A stretch of DNA of 64,000 nt from contig CAACVI010000002.1 of the NCBI GenBank assembly GCA_900659855.1, positions 36,576 through 100,575 of the forward strand, given 5' to 3'. The notes below the pieces were generated by a model. That model saw only the letters and a program-made list of their open reading frames with translations. It did no database searches and was not told the origin of the DNA. The stretch comes from Candidatus Desulfarcum epimagneticum (lineage in GTDB: Bacteria > Desulfobacterota > Desulfobacteria > Desulfobacterales > CR-1). Shown piece after piece: positions 19,392-28,070 of this stretch. The position numbers and the translations under genes were made by a program. Position 1 is the stretch's first letter; every line of letters begins with the position of its first letter.

Positions 19392-19550
19392 AGGGTTCGC
19401 TCAAAAATTAGTTTACAATTTTGGGAGTTAAGTCGCCTGTCTGACAAGGCATGAAAACTTGAGGCATATCGGGATATGTCGAGTTTTCATAACGCAGTCA
19501 GACTGGATGAATTGGCTTCCAAAATGTAAAGTTATTTTTGAGCGAGCCCT
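19392..19550. mobile_element. 159-bp giant imperfect palindrome
   Basis: The ends pair over about 32 bp: AGGGTTCGCTCAAAAATT at 19392 against the complement of AGCGAGCCCT, ending at 19550, with a few mismatches. Pairing resumes inside (GTCTGAC with GTCAGAC, ATGAAAACT with AGTTTTCAT) down to a CATATC-GGG-ATATG tip. Nearly the whole segment can fold into one hairpin and it has no credible ORF. It fits a non-autonomous MITE-like repeat or a long structured RNA/DNA element. It lies 20 bp upstream of the ATPase start. Confidence 0.75.
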
Positions 19551-19575
19551 CAGGTTCCGACTTTCAACTCTACAC

Positions 19576-19670
19576 GGGCGGCCACGGGGGGCCGCCCCTA
19601 CAACCCAATAAACTCTATGAACTCCACAAACCAGATAAACTCTATAACCCAATAAACCCCATAAACTCAA
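19576..19670. repeat. Extragenic palindrome plus 9-bp array (array B)
   Basis: GGGCGGCC (19576-19583) and GGCCGCCC (19590-19597) form an 8-bp stem. The segment 19601-19670 then holds about seven 9-bp units, reading GAGTTTATT/GGGTTTATT-like on the minus strand. The order palindrome-then-array is the same as in array A. Confidence 0.8.
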
Positions 19671-19755
19671 AGAAAATTTTTACTTTTTCCGATTTTTTTC
19701 GTCTGATGGCAGACCTCTCCTGTATGATCCGGGGATATGGATTGTTCAGCTGACT

Positions 19756-20028
19756 CTATGCGCTGTGCCGCAGCGGCGTCTGCCCCTTTCTCCGGTTGAT
19801 TCGTTTCAATCTCTTTTGCGGGATCGTCTCCTCTCAAAATTCAAAAACGTCATCGCGCAGTTTTCGATTCGAGTCTATTGCCTGCAATCCCAGCAATAAT
19901 TGCGGAATTTTATCACGGGAATGAAGATCAATTTCAATGTCTGAAATGGGGACCTGGTCAATTTTCAGTTGCATTTCTGTGATTTTTCGCATAACATTTT
20001 TTCTGAAGATTTTTCGGATTTTACTCAT
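19756..20028 (-). pseudogene. ISNCY-type transposase N-terminal fragment
   Basis: The frame reads MRKITEMQLKI, then DIEIDLHSRDKIPQLLLGLQ and LRDDVFEF. This matches the N-terminal region of ISNCY-family transposases (the IPxLLxGLQ and LRxxVF pattern). A TGA interrupts the frame at F64. The same frame then continues EETIPQKR to a TAG at 19756-19758, which also fits the family. About 90 of roughly 450 codons remain. The bases between the array (19670) and this fragment, and 20029-20257 to its right, contain nothing I can identify. Confidence 0.7.
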
Positions 20029-20257
20029 AAGGCGCGATTGTGAGGAATCGCGCTGAATTCACTATTTTTCATTGAATACAAAAATTTATATAATGAATAT
20101 GGGTCCTTTATGCAAGTGATAAATTCATAAACCCGAGAAATCTTTAATCTAAAAAAAGTTACGGCGCATTGGAATTATCCAAATTTTCACTTTCCGTTCA
20201 GGCGCTGTATAATAAAAGATTCAAAAAAAGAGTTTTATCATTACCCGGGGAAATACC

Positions 20258-21967
20258 ATGAAAATTTATTTAAAAGAAAAAATAGGCAACCCGGCCCTTT
20301 TCACTGGAAGAAAAAGAGAGCTGGACTCTTTGCTGAAATGGGTGGAGGGGATTAAGCCGGAAATATCCAAAAGCAAAGCCATTATTTCCCGCAGGAAAAC
20401 CGGGAAATCGGCTTTAATGCAGCGGCTTTTCAATATCATATTTCACCAAAGCGGCCAGGTGGTTCCTTTTTATTTTGAAATACGGGAAACGCCTCAATGG
20501 ATAGGCGGATTTGCCAGGGAATTTTTTTTCACATTCGTAAGCCAATATATTGCCTTTAAATCAAGAAAGCCCGAATACCTGAAATATCGAAATAATTATG
20601 ATCTGTTAATTAAAGCGGCGAAAAAAGAGGGGCTCGATCATTTGACTCGACATATCGAAGATTTCGAATATTCCGAAAACAGGGAATATTTTGACGAATT
20701 GTGGGAAATAGCCCGGGAGGCCCCAAGAATCATAGCCCAATACAAAGACGAGCGCGTTCTCCAGATGATTGACGAATTCCAGTTCATAAACAGATATATT
20801 TTCAGGGATAAAGCATGCAAAGATCGCTTATCGGAGCTTGCCGGAAGCTACCTGCATACTTGCGAATACAAAAATGCTCCCATGCTCGTATCCGGGAGCT
20901 GGGTGGGATGGCTGATGGAGGATCTGCAAAAAATGCTGCCCGGCAGATTCATTATTGACGATTTCGGCAATATGCCTAAAAATGAAGCCATTGAGATGGC
21001 GCTCAATTATTCCGAAATTATGCAGGTTCCCACAAATTATGACAATGCATGCGTCATCGCGGAACTGACGGAAGGAAACCCTTTTTATATCAGTTCCCTT
21101 TTTCAGTCTGTTTACAGAGATAAAGATTTCACCGCAGAGCAGGGAATAATCGATGTTCTTGATTTCGAAACCCGCCACAAAAGCGGCGCCATACGCGGGA
21201 CATGGATGGAATATATACTTTCCGCTACTGACAGGATAAACGATATAAACGGAAAGAAAATGATTTTATATATTTGTCAAAAGAAAGAAGTCACCCGGGA
21301 TGAAATAGCGGAAGCTCTGAAAATTGATGTGAAAAACGGAGAATTGGAAAAACGACTCAAAGCTTTTGTCAAAGCCGATATAATCAGCCAGAGCAGCAGT
21401 ATCAAGTATCATGCTGTCAGGGATAATATATTCGACAAAGTATTCAGGGGTTTTTATCAGGAAGAGATAGACAATTTCAATCCGGAAAAAATAAAAGACG
21501 AATACAAAGCCTTGTATAAAGAAGTATTGGGGAGATTCAACAAATACAAAGGCGAGTTTTCCGAATATGTCATCATGAATCGCCTCAAACATCGGGCATA
21601 CAAGCAGAACGATCTTTATATATCCATGATGAAAAATCTGCCCGATGATTTTCAGTTTGCAGAGTATTTCACCATATGGTCATACAGCGCCTCTCCCGCT
21701 CATAAAAAAGAACTGCAGGTGGATGTGTTTGCCAAAGCGACTGATGACCAATACGCCCTTATCGGCGAAGTGAAAAACAGGAAGAAAAAATTCTCCCTGA
21801 CAGAGGCCAAAGCTTTTTTCGCAAAAGCTTCGGAAGTCAAAGAACTGGAGACTCTTGAAAAGGTTGTTTTTTTTGTTTTTTCCACCGCGGGCTTTTACAA
21901 AACCGCCATTGATTTTTTTAAGGATAACGGGATCGCGTGGAGCGCCGACAAACGATTTTTTGAGTAG
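20258..21967 (+). CDS. DUF234-type archaeal-ATPase-like protein, tandem copy 1
   Basis: A 569-residue protein whose N-terminus FTGRKRELDSLLKWVE and P-loop SRRKTGKSAL (residues 44-53) mark it as a P-loop ATPase of the archaeal-ATPase (PF01637-like) group. QMIDEFQF supplies Walker B. A winged-helix-like segment (EVTRDEIAEALKIDVK, about 345-375) precedes a C-terminal DUF234/PD-(D/E)XK-like domain (ELQVDVFAKATDDQYALIGEVKNRKKKF). Function is unknown; the layout suggests a DNA-interacting NTPase. The ATG follows a GGGGAAATACC leader that is repeated before copy 2. The first Gly of the P-loop is Ser. Confidence 0.85.
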   Translation: MKIYLKEKIGNPALFTGRKRELDSLLKWVEGIKPEISKSKAIISRRKTGKSALMQRLFNIIFHQSGQVVPFYFEIRETPQWIGGFAREFFFTFVSQYIAFKSRKPEYLKYRNNYDLLIKAAKKEGLDHLTRHIEDFEYSENREYFDELWEIAREAPRIIAQYKDERVLQMIDEFQFINRYIFRDKACKDRLSELAGSYLHTCEYKNAPMLVSGSWVGWLMEDLQKMLPGRFIIDDFGNMPKNEAIEMALNYSEIMQVPTNYDNACVIAELTEGNPFYISSLFQSVYRDKDFTAEQGIIDVLDFETRHKSGAIRGTWMEYILSATDRINDINGKKMILYICQKKEVTRDEIAEALKIDVKNGELEKRLKAFVKADIISQSSSIKYHAVRDNIFDKVFRGFYQEEIDNFNPEKIKDEYKALYKEVLGRFNKYKGEFSEYVIMNRLKHRAYKQNDLYISMMKNLPDDFQFAEYFTIWSYSASPAHKKELQVDVFAKATDDQYALIGEVKNRKKKFSLTEAKAFFAKASEVKELETLEKVVFFVFSTAGFYKTAIDFFKDNGIAWSADKRFFE

Positions 21968-21976
21968 GGAAATACC

Positions 21977-23686
21977 ATGAAAATTTATTTAAAAGAAAAA
22001 ATAGGCAACCCGGCCTTTTTCACGGGAAGAAAAAGAGAGCTGGACTCTTTGCTGAAATGGGTGGAGGGGATTAAGCCGGAAATATCCAAAAGCAAAGCCA
22101 TTATTTCCCGCAGGAAAACCGGGAAATCGGCTTTAATGCAGCGGCTTTTCAATATCATATTTCACCAAAGCGGCCAGGTGGTTCCTTTTTATTTTGAAAT
22201 ACGGGAAACACCTCAATGGATAGGCGATTTTGCCAGGGAGTTTTTTTTCACATTCATAAGTCAATATATCGCGTTTAAATCCAGAAGTCCTGGATACCTC
22301 AATTATATTAATGATTATGACACATTAATCGACGCCGCGAAAAAAGAGGGTCTGGATTTTCTGGTTAAACACATCGAACATTTTGAAAGCCAGGAAAAAA
22401 GAGAATATTTTGACACATTGTGGCATATAGCAAGAGAGGCCCCCCGATCCATAGCCCAATACAAAGACGAGCGCGTTCTCCAGATGATTGACGAATTCCA
22501 GTTCATAAACAGATATATTTTCAGGGATAAAGCATGCAAAGATCGCTTATCGGAGCTTGCCGGAAGCTACCTGCATACTTGCGAATACAAAAATGCTCCC
22601 ATGCTCGTATCCGGGAGCTGGGTGGGATGGCTGATGGAGGATCTGCAAAAAATGTTGCCCGGCAGATTCATTATTGACGATTTCGGCAATATGCCTAAAA
22701 ATGAAGCCATTGAGATGGCGCTCAATTATTCCGAAATTATGCAGGTTCCCACAAATTATGACAATGCATGCGTCATCGCGGAACTGACGGAAGGAAACCC
22801 TTTTTATATCAGTTCCCTTTTTCAGTCTGTTTACAGAGATAAAGATTTCACCGCAGAGCAGGGAATAATCGATGTTCTTGATTTCGAAACCCGCCACAAA
22901 AGCGGCGCCATACGCGGGACATGGATGGAATATATACTTTCCGTTACTGACAGGATAAACGATATAAACGGAAAGAAAATGATTTTATATATTTGTCAAA
23001 AGAAAGAAGTCACCCGGGATGAAATAGCGGAAGCTCTGAAAATTGATGTGAAAAACGGAGAATTGGAAAAACGACTCAAAGCTTTTGTAAAAGCCGATAT
23101 AATCAGCCAGAGCAGCAGTATCAAGTATCATGCTGTCAGGGATAATATATTCGACAAAGTATTCAGGGGTTTTTATCAGGAAGAGATAGACAATTTTAAT
23201 CCGGAAAAGATAAAAGACGAATACAAAGCCTTGTATAAAGAAGTATTGGGGAGATTCAACCAATACAAAGGGGAATTTTCCGAATATGTGATCATGAATC
23301 GCCTCAAACATCGGGCATACAAGCAGAACGATCTTTATATATCCATGATGAAAAACCTGCCCGATGATTTTCAGTTTGCAGAGTATTCCACTATATGGTC
23401 ATACAGCGCCTCTCCCGCTCATAAAAAAGAACTGCAGGTGGATGTTTTTGCCAAAGCGACTGATGACCAATACGCCCTTATCGGCGAAGTGAAAAACAGG
23501 AAGAAAAAATTCTCCCTGACAGAGGCCAAAGCTTTTTTCGCAAAAGCTTCGGAAGTCAAAGAACTGGAGATTCTTGACAAAGTTCTTTTTTTTGTTTTTT
23601 CCGCCGCGGGCTTTTACAAAACCGCCATTGATTTTTTTAAGGATAACGGGATCGCGTGGAGCGCCGACAAACGGTTCCTGGAATAA
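21977..23686 (+). CDS. DUF234-type archaeal-ATPase-like protein, tandem copy 2
   Basis: Same length (569 residues) and domain order as the preceding gene, with only 9 bp between them and the same GGGAAATACC leader. Residues 1-80 and 156-569 are almost identical. Most substitutions fall in about residues 81-155 (KYRNNYDLLIKAA versus NYINDYDTLIDAA; DFEYSENREYFDELWEI versus HFESQEKREYFDTLWHI). The segment lies between the P-loop and Walker B and could be a specificity region. The pair probably arose by tandem duplication, with later homogenisation outside this segment. Confidence 0.85.
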   Translation: MKIYLKEKIGNPAFFTGRKRELDSLLKWVEGIKPEISKSKAIISRRKTGKSALMQRLFNIIFHQSGQVVPFYFEIRETPQWIGDFAREFFFTFISQYIAFKSRSPGYLNYINDYDTLIDAAKKEGLDFLVKHIEHFESQEKREYFDTLWHIAREAPRSIAQYKDERVLQMIDEFQFINRYIFRDKACKDRLSELAGSYLHTCEYKNAPMLVSGSWVGWLMEDLQKMLPGRFIIDDFGNMPKNEAIEMALNYSEIMQVPTNYDNACVIAELTEGNPFYISSLFQSVYRDKDFTAEQGIIDVLDFETRHKSGAIRGTWMEYILSVTDRINDINGKKMILYICQKKEVTRDEIAEALKIDVKNGELEKRLKAFVKADIISQSSSIKYHAVRDNIFDKVFRGFYQEEIDNFNPEKIKDEYKALYKEVLGRFNQYKGEFSEYVIMNRLKHRAYKQNDLYISMMKNLPDDFQFAEYSTIWSYSASPAHKKELQVDVFAKATDDQYALIGEVKNRKKKFSLTEAKAFFAKASEVKELEILDKVLFFVFSAAGFYKTAIDFFKDNGIAWSADKRFLE

Positions 23687-23753
23687 AAACCGCGACGATT
23701 CAGCCTGTTTTCATCTGTTTCCATAAAACTCAATTCAATAAACTCGTAAATTT

Positions 23754-25001
23754 TTATGTTTCGCGATTTTTTTTGGCTTGGAGATATGTTTCAATATTGG
23801 AATTGATATGTCTCGAGTCTTCCGCTCTCATGGCTTTCCACAGCGTGATGAAATTCCCGGCGCTCAGGCTGGAAACCATCATCAGGGGGCTTTTGAAGCA
23901 TTTGGTGATGATTTTTCCAAGAAGCCAAAGTCCGCCCCCGGAAGGGGCCTTTGCCGGAGGAGAGGACGATGGCGCGAAACGCCCGGCGTCCCGGATTTCC
24001 GCCCATTCATCCCTCAATGCCCGGACCTCTTCGGCCACCTCATGAAAGGAGCCTTGCCATTCTTTTTCCATCCGCTCAAAGTCCCGGTTGCGCTCCGTCA
24101 GGGAAATATGGGTGATTTCGTATCGATCCCGCAGTTCCTGGAAAGAAGAAAGATACAAAAGATCGGCTTTTTTTAGTTCGGCATGGACGCCGGCCATGAT
24201 TTCGGCGCATTTCTTTTCATAGCCTTTCTCAGCCATTTTCAGGGCCGCATAGGCGTCTTTGACCGGTTGAGAGATGCCCTCGGCGTTTTCCAGGGCCGCG
24301 TCATCAAAAATGTGGCGCCGGAGGCCGCCGTGCAGAAAATTTTCGATGTCCGGGGCCGCTTCTTCCATGTCCACAGGAAATGAGAGGTCGAATGTCTGCT
24401 CTATTTTTTTAACCACCTCTTTCCAGTTGTTCAGAAGACTTTCATATGAAACGAAAATTCGGTTTTTTCCCCGCGTGGCCTTTTCCGCTTCCAGCATGTA
24501 TCTGAGCCACAAAAGATATGATTTGCCGAGGGGAAATTCTTCTTTTTCAGAAAGAGACGCCGCCGCTTCCATGGGATTCCGGACCATGATCAGATAAAGG
24601 GGGCGGGCCTTTATTTCATCCAGGATATTTTGCCACAGGGAAGCCAGACGGCAGATGAGAGGGTCTTTGACAGCCCACAGGGGGGCGTCCATGAAATCCC
24701 GCTCTATTATATTCAAAATATGCTGTTTGTGGGATAAAACAGGAAAAGCCGCCTGCCAGCCATCCGGAAGGGGACATATGTCGTCAAACCCCGAATAAAG
24801 ATTGTCCAGGAGCTTTTCGTTTTCTCTTGTGATTTCGGAGTTCTGCCAGCAACCGAAAATGTGGCGCCGGTCGGCGGGAATCATTTTTCCCTTTCCCAAG
24901 TCAACCCCCAGGAGATTCAGGGTCCGGGTGAGTGCGAACGCCCCGCTTTCGGGCGCGCCGAGAATGATCAAAGCGTTATGTTCGAGGTTTGATTTTGTCA
25001 T
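23754..25001 (-). CDS. Sulfotransferase-family protein with shared C-terminal tail
   Basis: A 415-residue protein of the sulfotransferase P-loop superfamily. The 5' loop is degenerate (ALIILGAPESGAFALTRTL instead of the HRSGTS type), while LWAVKDPLICRL and LYLIMVRNPMEAAASL match the second and third motifs of the 16.3-kb sulfotransferase. A helical region (about 260-345) leads to residues 357-411 (LLGKIITKC, then SPLMMVSSLSAGN). Those residues closely match 1357-1411 of the NRPS. It is the last gene of the minus-strand unit starting at 30925, 35 bp after the preceding stop. Loss of the canonical loop leaves PAPS binding uncertain. Confidence 0.78.
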   Translation of the reverse strand: MTKSNLEHNALIILGAPESGAFALTRTLNLLGVDLGKGKMIPADRRHIFGCWQNSEITRENEKLLDNLYSGFDDICPLPDGWQAAFPVLSHKQHILNIIERDFMDAPLWAVKDPLICRLASLWQNILDEIKARPLYLIMVRNPMEAAASLSEKEEFPLGKSYLLWLRYMLEAEKATRGKNRIFVSYESLLNNWKEVVKKIEQTFDLSFPVDMEEAAPDIENFLHGGLRRHIFDDAALENAEGISQPVKDAYAALKMAEKGYEKKCAEIMAGVHAELKKADLLYLSSFQELRDRYEITHISLTERNRDFERMEKEWQGSFHEVAEEVRALRDEWAEIRDAGRFAPSSSPPAKAPSGGGLWLLGKIITKCFKSPLMMVSSLSAGNFITLWKAMRAEDSRHINSNIETYLQAKKNRET

Positions 25002-25036
25002 CGTTGTTCCCTGCCAGATTTAATAAGGCTGTTTTT

Positions 25037-28000
25037 TCAGAAACTGGCCTCTTTCGCTGAATTCCACTCCACTATCGGCGCGATTTCATTCTGCTTGACT
25101 TTTGAGTTGGGAAGATGCCGGTGAATTTTTTCGCAGCCGCTTTTCAGAGCGTCCATTTCTTTTTTGGTTTGACGGGCCGCTATATTTGCGATCTCTTTTT
25201 CCAGTATTTCGTGATGGGATATTCGTTTTTCTCCGCGCCGTTTTGAACGCAAATCCAAAGCCCATTGGTACAGCGCCAGTTCTTTCTTGAACACAGGGGA
25301 AGATAACAGCGCGTTTATGATGTTCTCATCCGTGAATATGGCCAGGATTCTTTTATGATAATTTGAAGTTTTGTTGCGATTTAATCGCGGGACAGTGACA
25401 GGGGGCCAGTCCAGTATGCGGCTTAACTCTTTCATGTCTTCGGCGAAAAATTCCTGAATTCCGGCAAAATAAAAATTCGATAACGGTCTTCCCTCGCAGA
25501 AGTTCCAATTTTTGTCATTCCACGTTTTAGATTTAATAAATTCAATAATATCTAATTTTTTTTCAAACAACATTCCATATAAAAAGGGGTTGATTTTTTT
25601 CATTTGAGGTTTTGTAACATAGAAATACAATGAAATAAACCTGAGGAGCGGATGTCTCAGCCACACAATCCTTTTTGCCCCGGGAAAAAATCTCTCATAT
25701 TTTTTTACAAAAAAATGTCCATGAATCGCTTTTTTATCAGAGGAAATAGATTCCAGTTCCCGATGTGATATTTTATTGAGTCTTCTTAATATTTGATCTT
25801 TAGTGAATTCGGGATCGTCATAATCAAAGTAAATTCTTTGCGGGTCAAAGATTTGAGTCAATATTTCTTTGAAAGCGGTTCCAGCTGTCTTGGGAACATG
25901 GATGGAGACAATTTTTACATGATCCGCGTCGCCGCGCCGCATTTCCCGGCAAGGCGGACTTGAAGACATGGATGCGGAATATTCAGGAAAGGCGCCAAAT
26001 TCTTTTTTTAGTTTTTTTAGATTGGAGCCAATTTTTTCCCGCTGGTATCTTATTCCTTTAATTTTTCCAGCATGAGTCAAGGGGGTTTTTAAAATTTTTT
26101 CGTTTAGTGACATATATCCGAATTTTTCCAGGCCGGGTTTTCCGATTATATTTAAAGCCATTAGGGTTGAATGACTGTTTGATTTCCAACGCCCAGTCGC
26201 CGGGCTTTGAATGATTTTTTTGGGCGCGATTTTTTTAATGTCGCCGGAAAGGCCCAGGAAACGCCGCAATCGTTTTGTCGCCGGCGCCGGGTCATGAATA
26301 AAATCCTCAACCCTGACCCGCAGATAGCGGTCCTTCATCACGGTTTCTCCGTGCCGGGCCGCCATGATATGGATTCGTTTCCACATAGCCATTGATATAA
26401 AAGGGGTTTCCCACGATTTTTCCCGTGGTTTTAAAAGCGAGGCGCCGATTTTTTTCAGTTCGTCCCGATTTTGATTAAAAGCGGTTTTTCGGCCATCGCT
26501 TATCACATGAAGGAATTTCATGCGGGGAAATTTTCGGCTCAAAAATGGCAGCAGAAATATGGACCCGGGAAATTGAAATCCCCAGGTCTCCGGCGTCTCC
26601 TTTTTTTTAAAACCCGGGATCTGTTCTCCAAGGAGATCCTCCAGAAGCCGACTCATCGCGTTTTCAATGCCCGGGGGAAGGGGGGCCGCCCAGTAGGACA
26701 GGTATATGGGAATCCATTCTTCAAGCTCTTTTAACATGGGGGAGCTTTTCAACGTTTTGATTGTGGTTCCGGACAATTCCGCGCCTCCGATGATAAAGGG
26801 GGAAGAAGCCGGCCATTGGATGCGCGGTTTGTTTCTCCAGGCGATCCTTGCGTTTTTTGTGGGGCTCTTTTGAGAGAAACGGGTCGAATCTGGGTCCACT
26901 TTGCCTGTGTGGGTCAGCGGAAGTCTTTCCACCATCACAAAGGCGGAGGGGATCATGTAATCAGGGATAGTTTTTCCAAGCCTTTGGGGAAGTTGAGTGA
27001 ATTCCGGATTGTTCATTTTTTTTACCTTATGGTGTATACGGCCAAGCCGTTTCTGAAATACCCGTTCACTTGGGCTGAGGTTACGCCTTTTCAAAGCTTT
27101 TTCCAATGCTTTTTCTGTTGAAAAATCTTCGTCAGTGAATCGCCCATCTCCCAGGTAATGAAAAATTTTGATGTCGTCAGGAGCATTATGGCCTTCGGGG
27201 TCCTGGTTGATCGCTCGAAACTCCTTCTCACATAAATGCAACGGATAGTTATAGTTTAATGAAAAAACGCCACATGGAATGTGATGCCGCACAAACGATA
27301 AAGAATTGGCTATTTGGCTTTTAAAGTATGTTTCGAGCGCCGTATCGACATGTTCCAAATCCTGCTCAAACGTTTTTCCCATCTTTTCTATGTGGCTTCG
27401 GGGAGACACGACGAATCCATAGTTGAAATAATAGGGACAATGTTTATAAGACAACATTTCATTTCGCTGATCAGATTTGCTTTTTGACGCGTTCAACATA
27501 AATGCGCGCATATTCCACCCGGTATGCGTCTCTCCAAATACAGGCAGCGGCAATCCGGCAGCGTCAAAAACATGCTTCCACCAGGTATCATTGTTTTTAT
27601 GTGACAGGTTGCCCACCCTGAATGGCGATACATGGGCAACAAATCCAAGCAGTTTTTGCTGTAGATGAGATGTCAACAATAATGCGTCGAAATCGCCTGC
27701 AAAAAGCAAATCCGTATCGCAAAGAACGATAATATCCGCCGTTGATTCCAGAGAAAGCCGATATGCGACGATCCCATGATAGTTGTATTTTTTCGATAAA
27801 TCCACATCCGGCCACCTGATCGTCACAGGGAATTCATTGAGCCATGGGCATTCAGCAATTAAGTCACGAAAAGGGGTGTCCCGCCAGATTGATACAACAA
27901 AATGAGCCGATTTTGCCAAAGGTCCGCCGAACATCATGAGTGATTCTAAAAAATATCTCAGCATTCGAAGATACTTTTCGTTTGCGCTGACGACAAGCCT

Positions 28001-28054
28001 GAACTCAACAGTGGGTTTTGTTGATGTCATGCTTTTTCCCGTTCTATCATTCAC
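25037..28054 (-). CDS. Fusion: glycosyltransferase-like, NRPS A-domain tail, two sulfotransferase domains
   Basis: A 1005-residue mosaic. Residues 15-330 resemble GT8-like/nucleotide-diphospho-sugar transferases (DIIVLCDTDLLFAG at 107-120 gives a DxD; NYGFVVSPRSH near 211). Residues 354-388 are the end of an NRPS adenylation domain (IPDYMIPSAFVMVERLPL, then THTGKVD, the A10 motif with its Lys) without the rest of that domain. Residues about 418-610 form one sulfotransferase-like domain (PFIIGGAELSGTTI, RVRVEDFIHDP). Residues 712-930 form a Sulfotransfer_2-like domain (SIHVPKTAGTAF, then VWLRHPLLRFISLYF, the 3'-phosphate site). The start may be GTG at 28054 or ATG at 28030, the latter with better upstream spacing. 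It probably sulfates and perhaps glycosylates a surface glycan; the A10 piece is unexplained. Confidence 0.78.
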   Translation of the reverse strand: MNDRTGKSMTSTKPTVEFRLVVSANEKYLRMLRYFLESLMMFGGPLAKSAHFVVSIWRDTPFRDLIAECPWLNEFPVTIRWPDVDLSKKYNYHGIVAYRLSLESTADIIVLCDTDLLFAGDFDALLLTSHLQQKLLGFVAHVSPFRVGNLSHKNNDTWWKHVFDAAGLPLPVFGETHTGWNMRAFMLNASKSKSDQRNEMLSYKHCPYYFNYGFVVSPRSHIEKMGKTFEQDLEHVDTALETYFKSQIANSLSFVRHHIPCGVFSLNYNYPLHLCEKEFRAINQDPEGHNAPDDIKIFHYLGDGRFTDEDFSTEKALEKALKRRNLSPSERVFQKRLGRIHHKVKKMNNPEFTQLPQRLGKTIPDYMIPSAFVMVERLPLTHTGKVDPDSTRFSQKSPTKNARIAWRNKPRIQWPASSPFIIGGAELSGTTIKTLKSSPMLKELEEWIPIYLSYWAAPLPPGIENAMSRLLEDLLGEQIPGFKKKETPETWGFQFPGSIFLLPFLSRKFPRMKFLHVISDGRKTAFNQNRDELKKIGASLLKPREKSWETPFISMAMWKRIHIMAARHGETVMKDRYLRVRVEDFIHDPAPATKRLRRFLGLSGDIKKIAPKKIIQSPATGRWKSNSHSTLMALNIIGKPGLEKFGYMSLNEKILKTPLTHAGKIKGIRYQREKIGSNLKKLKKEFGAFPEYSASMSSSPPCREMRRGDADHVKIVSIHVPKTAGTAFKEILTQIFDPQRIYFDYDDPEFTKDQILRRLNKISHRELESISSDKKAIHGHFFVKKYERFFPGAKRIVWLRHPLLRFISLYFYVTKPQMKKINPFLYGMLFEKKLDIIEFIKSKTWNDKNWNFCEGRPLSNFYFAGIQEFFAEDMKELSRILDWPPVTVPRLNRNKTSNYHKRILAIFTDENIINALLSSPVFKKELALYQWALDLRSKRRGEKRISHHEILEKEIANIAARQTKKEMDALKSGCEKIHRHLPNSKVKQNEIAPIVEWNSAKEASF

Positions 28055-28070
28055 ATGATTTCAAAAAAAA

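Noticed and set aside
19428..19670. Minus-strand 80-codon frame
   Set aside because: It spans the giant palindrome, the GC-rich palindrome and array B; no family-like sequence and no ribosome site.
25037..28054. Second A10-like motif (PLTHAGKIKG) at residues 658-667 of the mosaic protein
   Set aside because: It resembles THTGKVD but lacks the surrounding DYMxPSAF block, so it may be chance.
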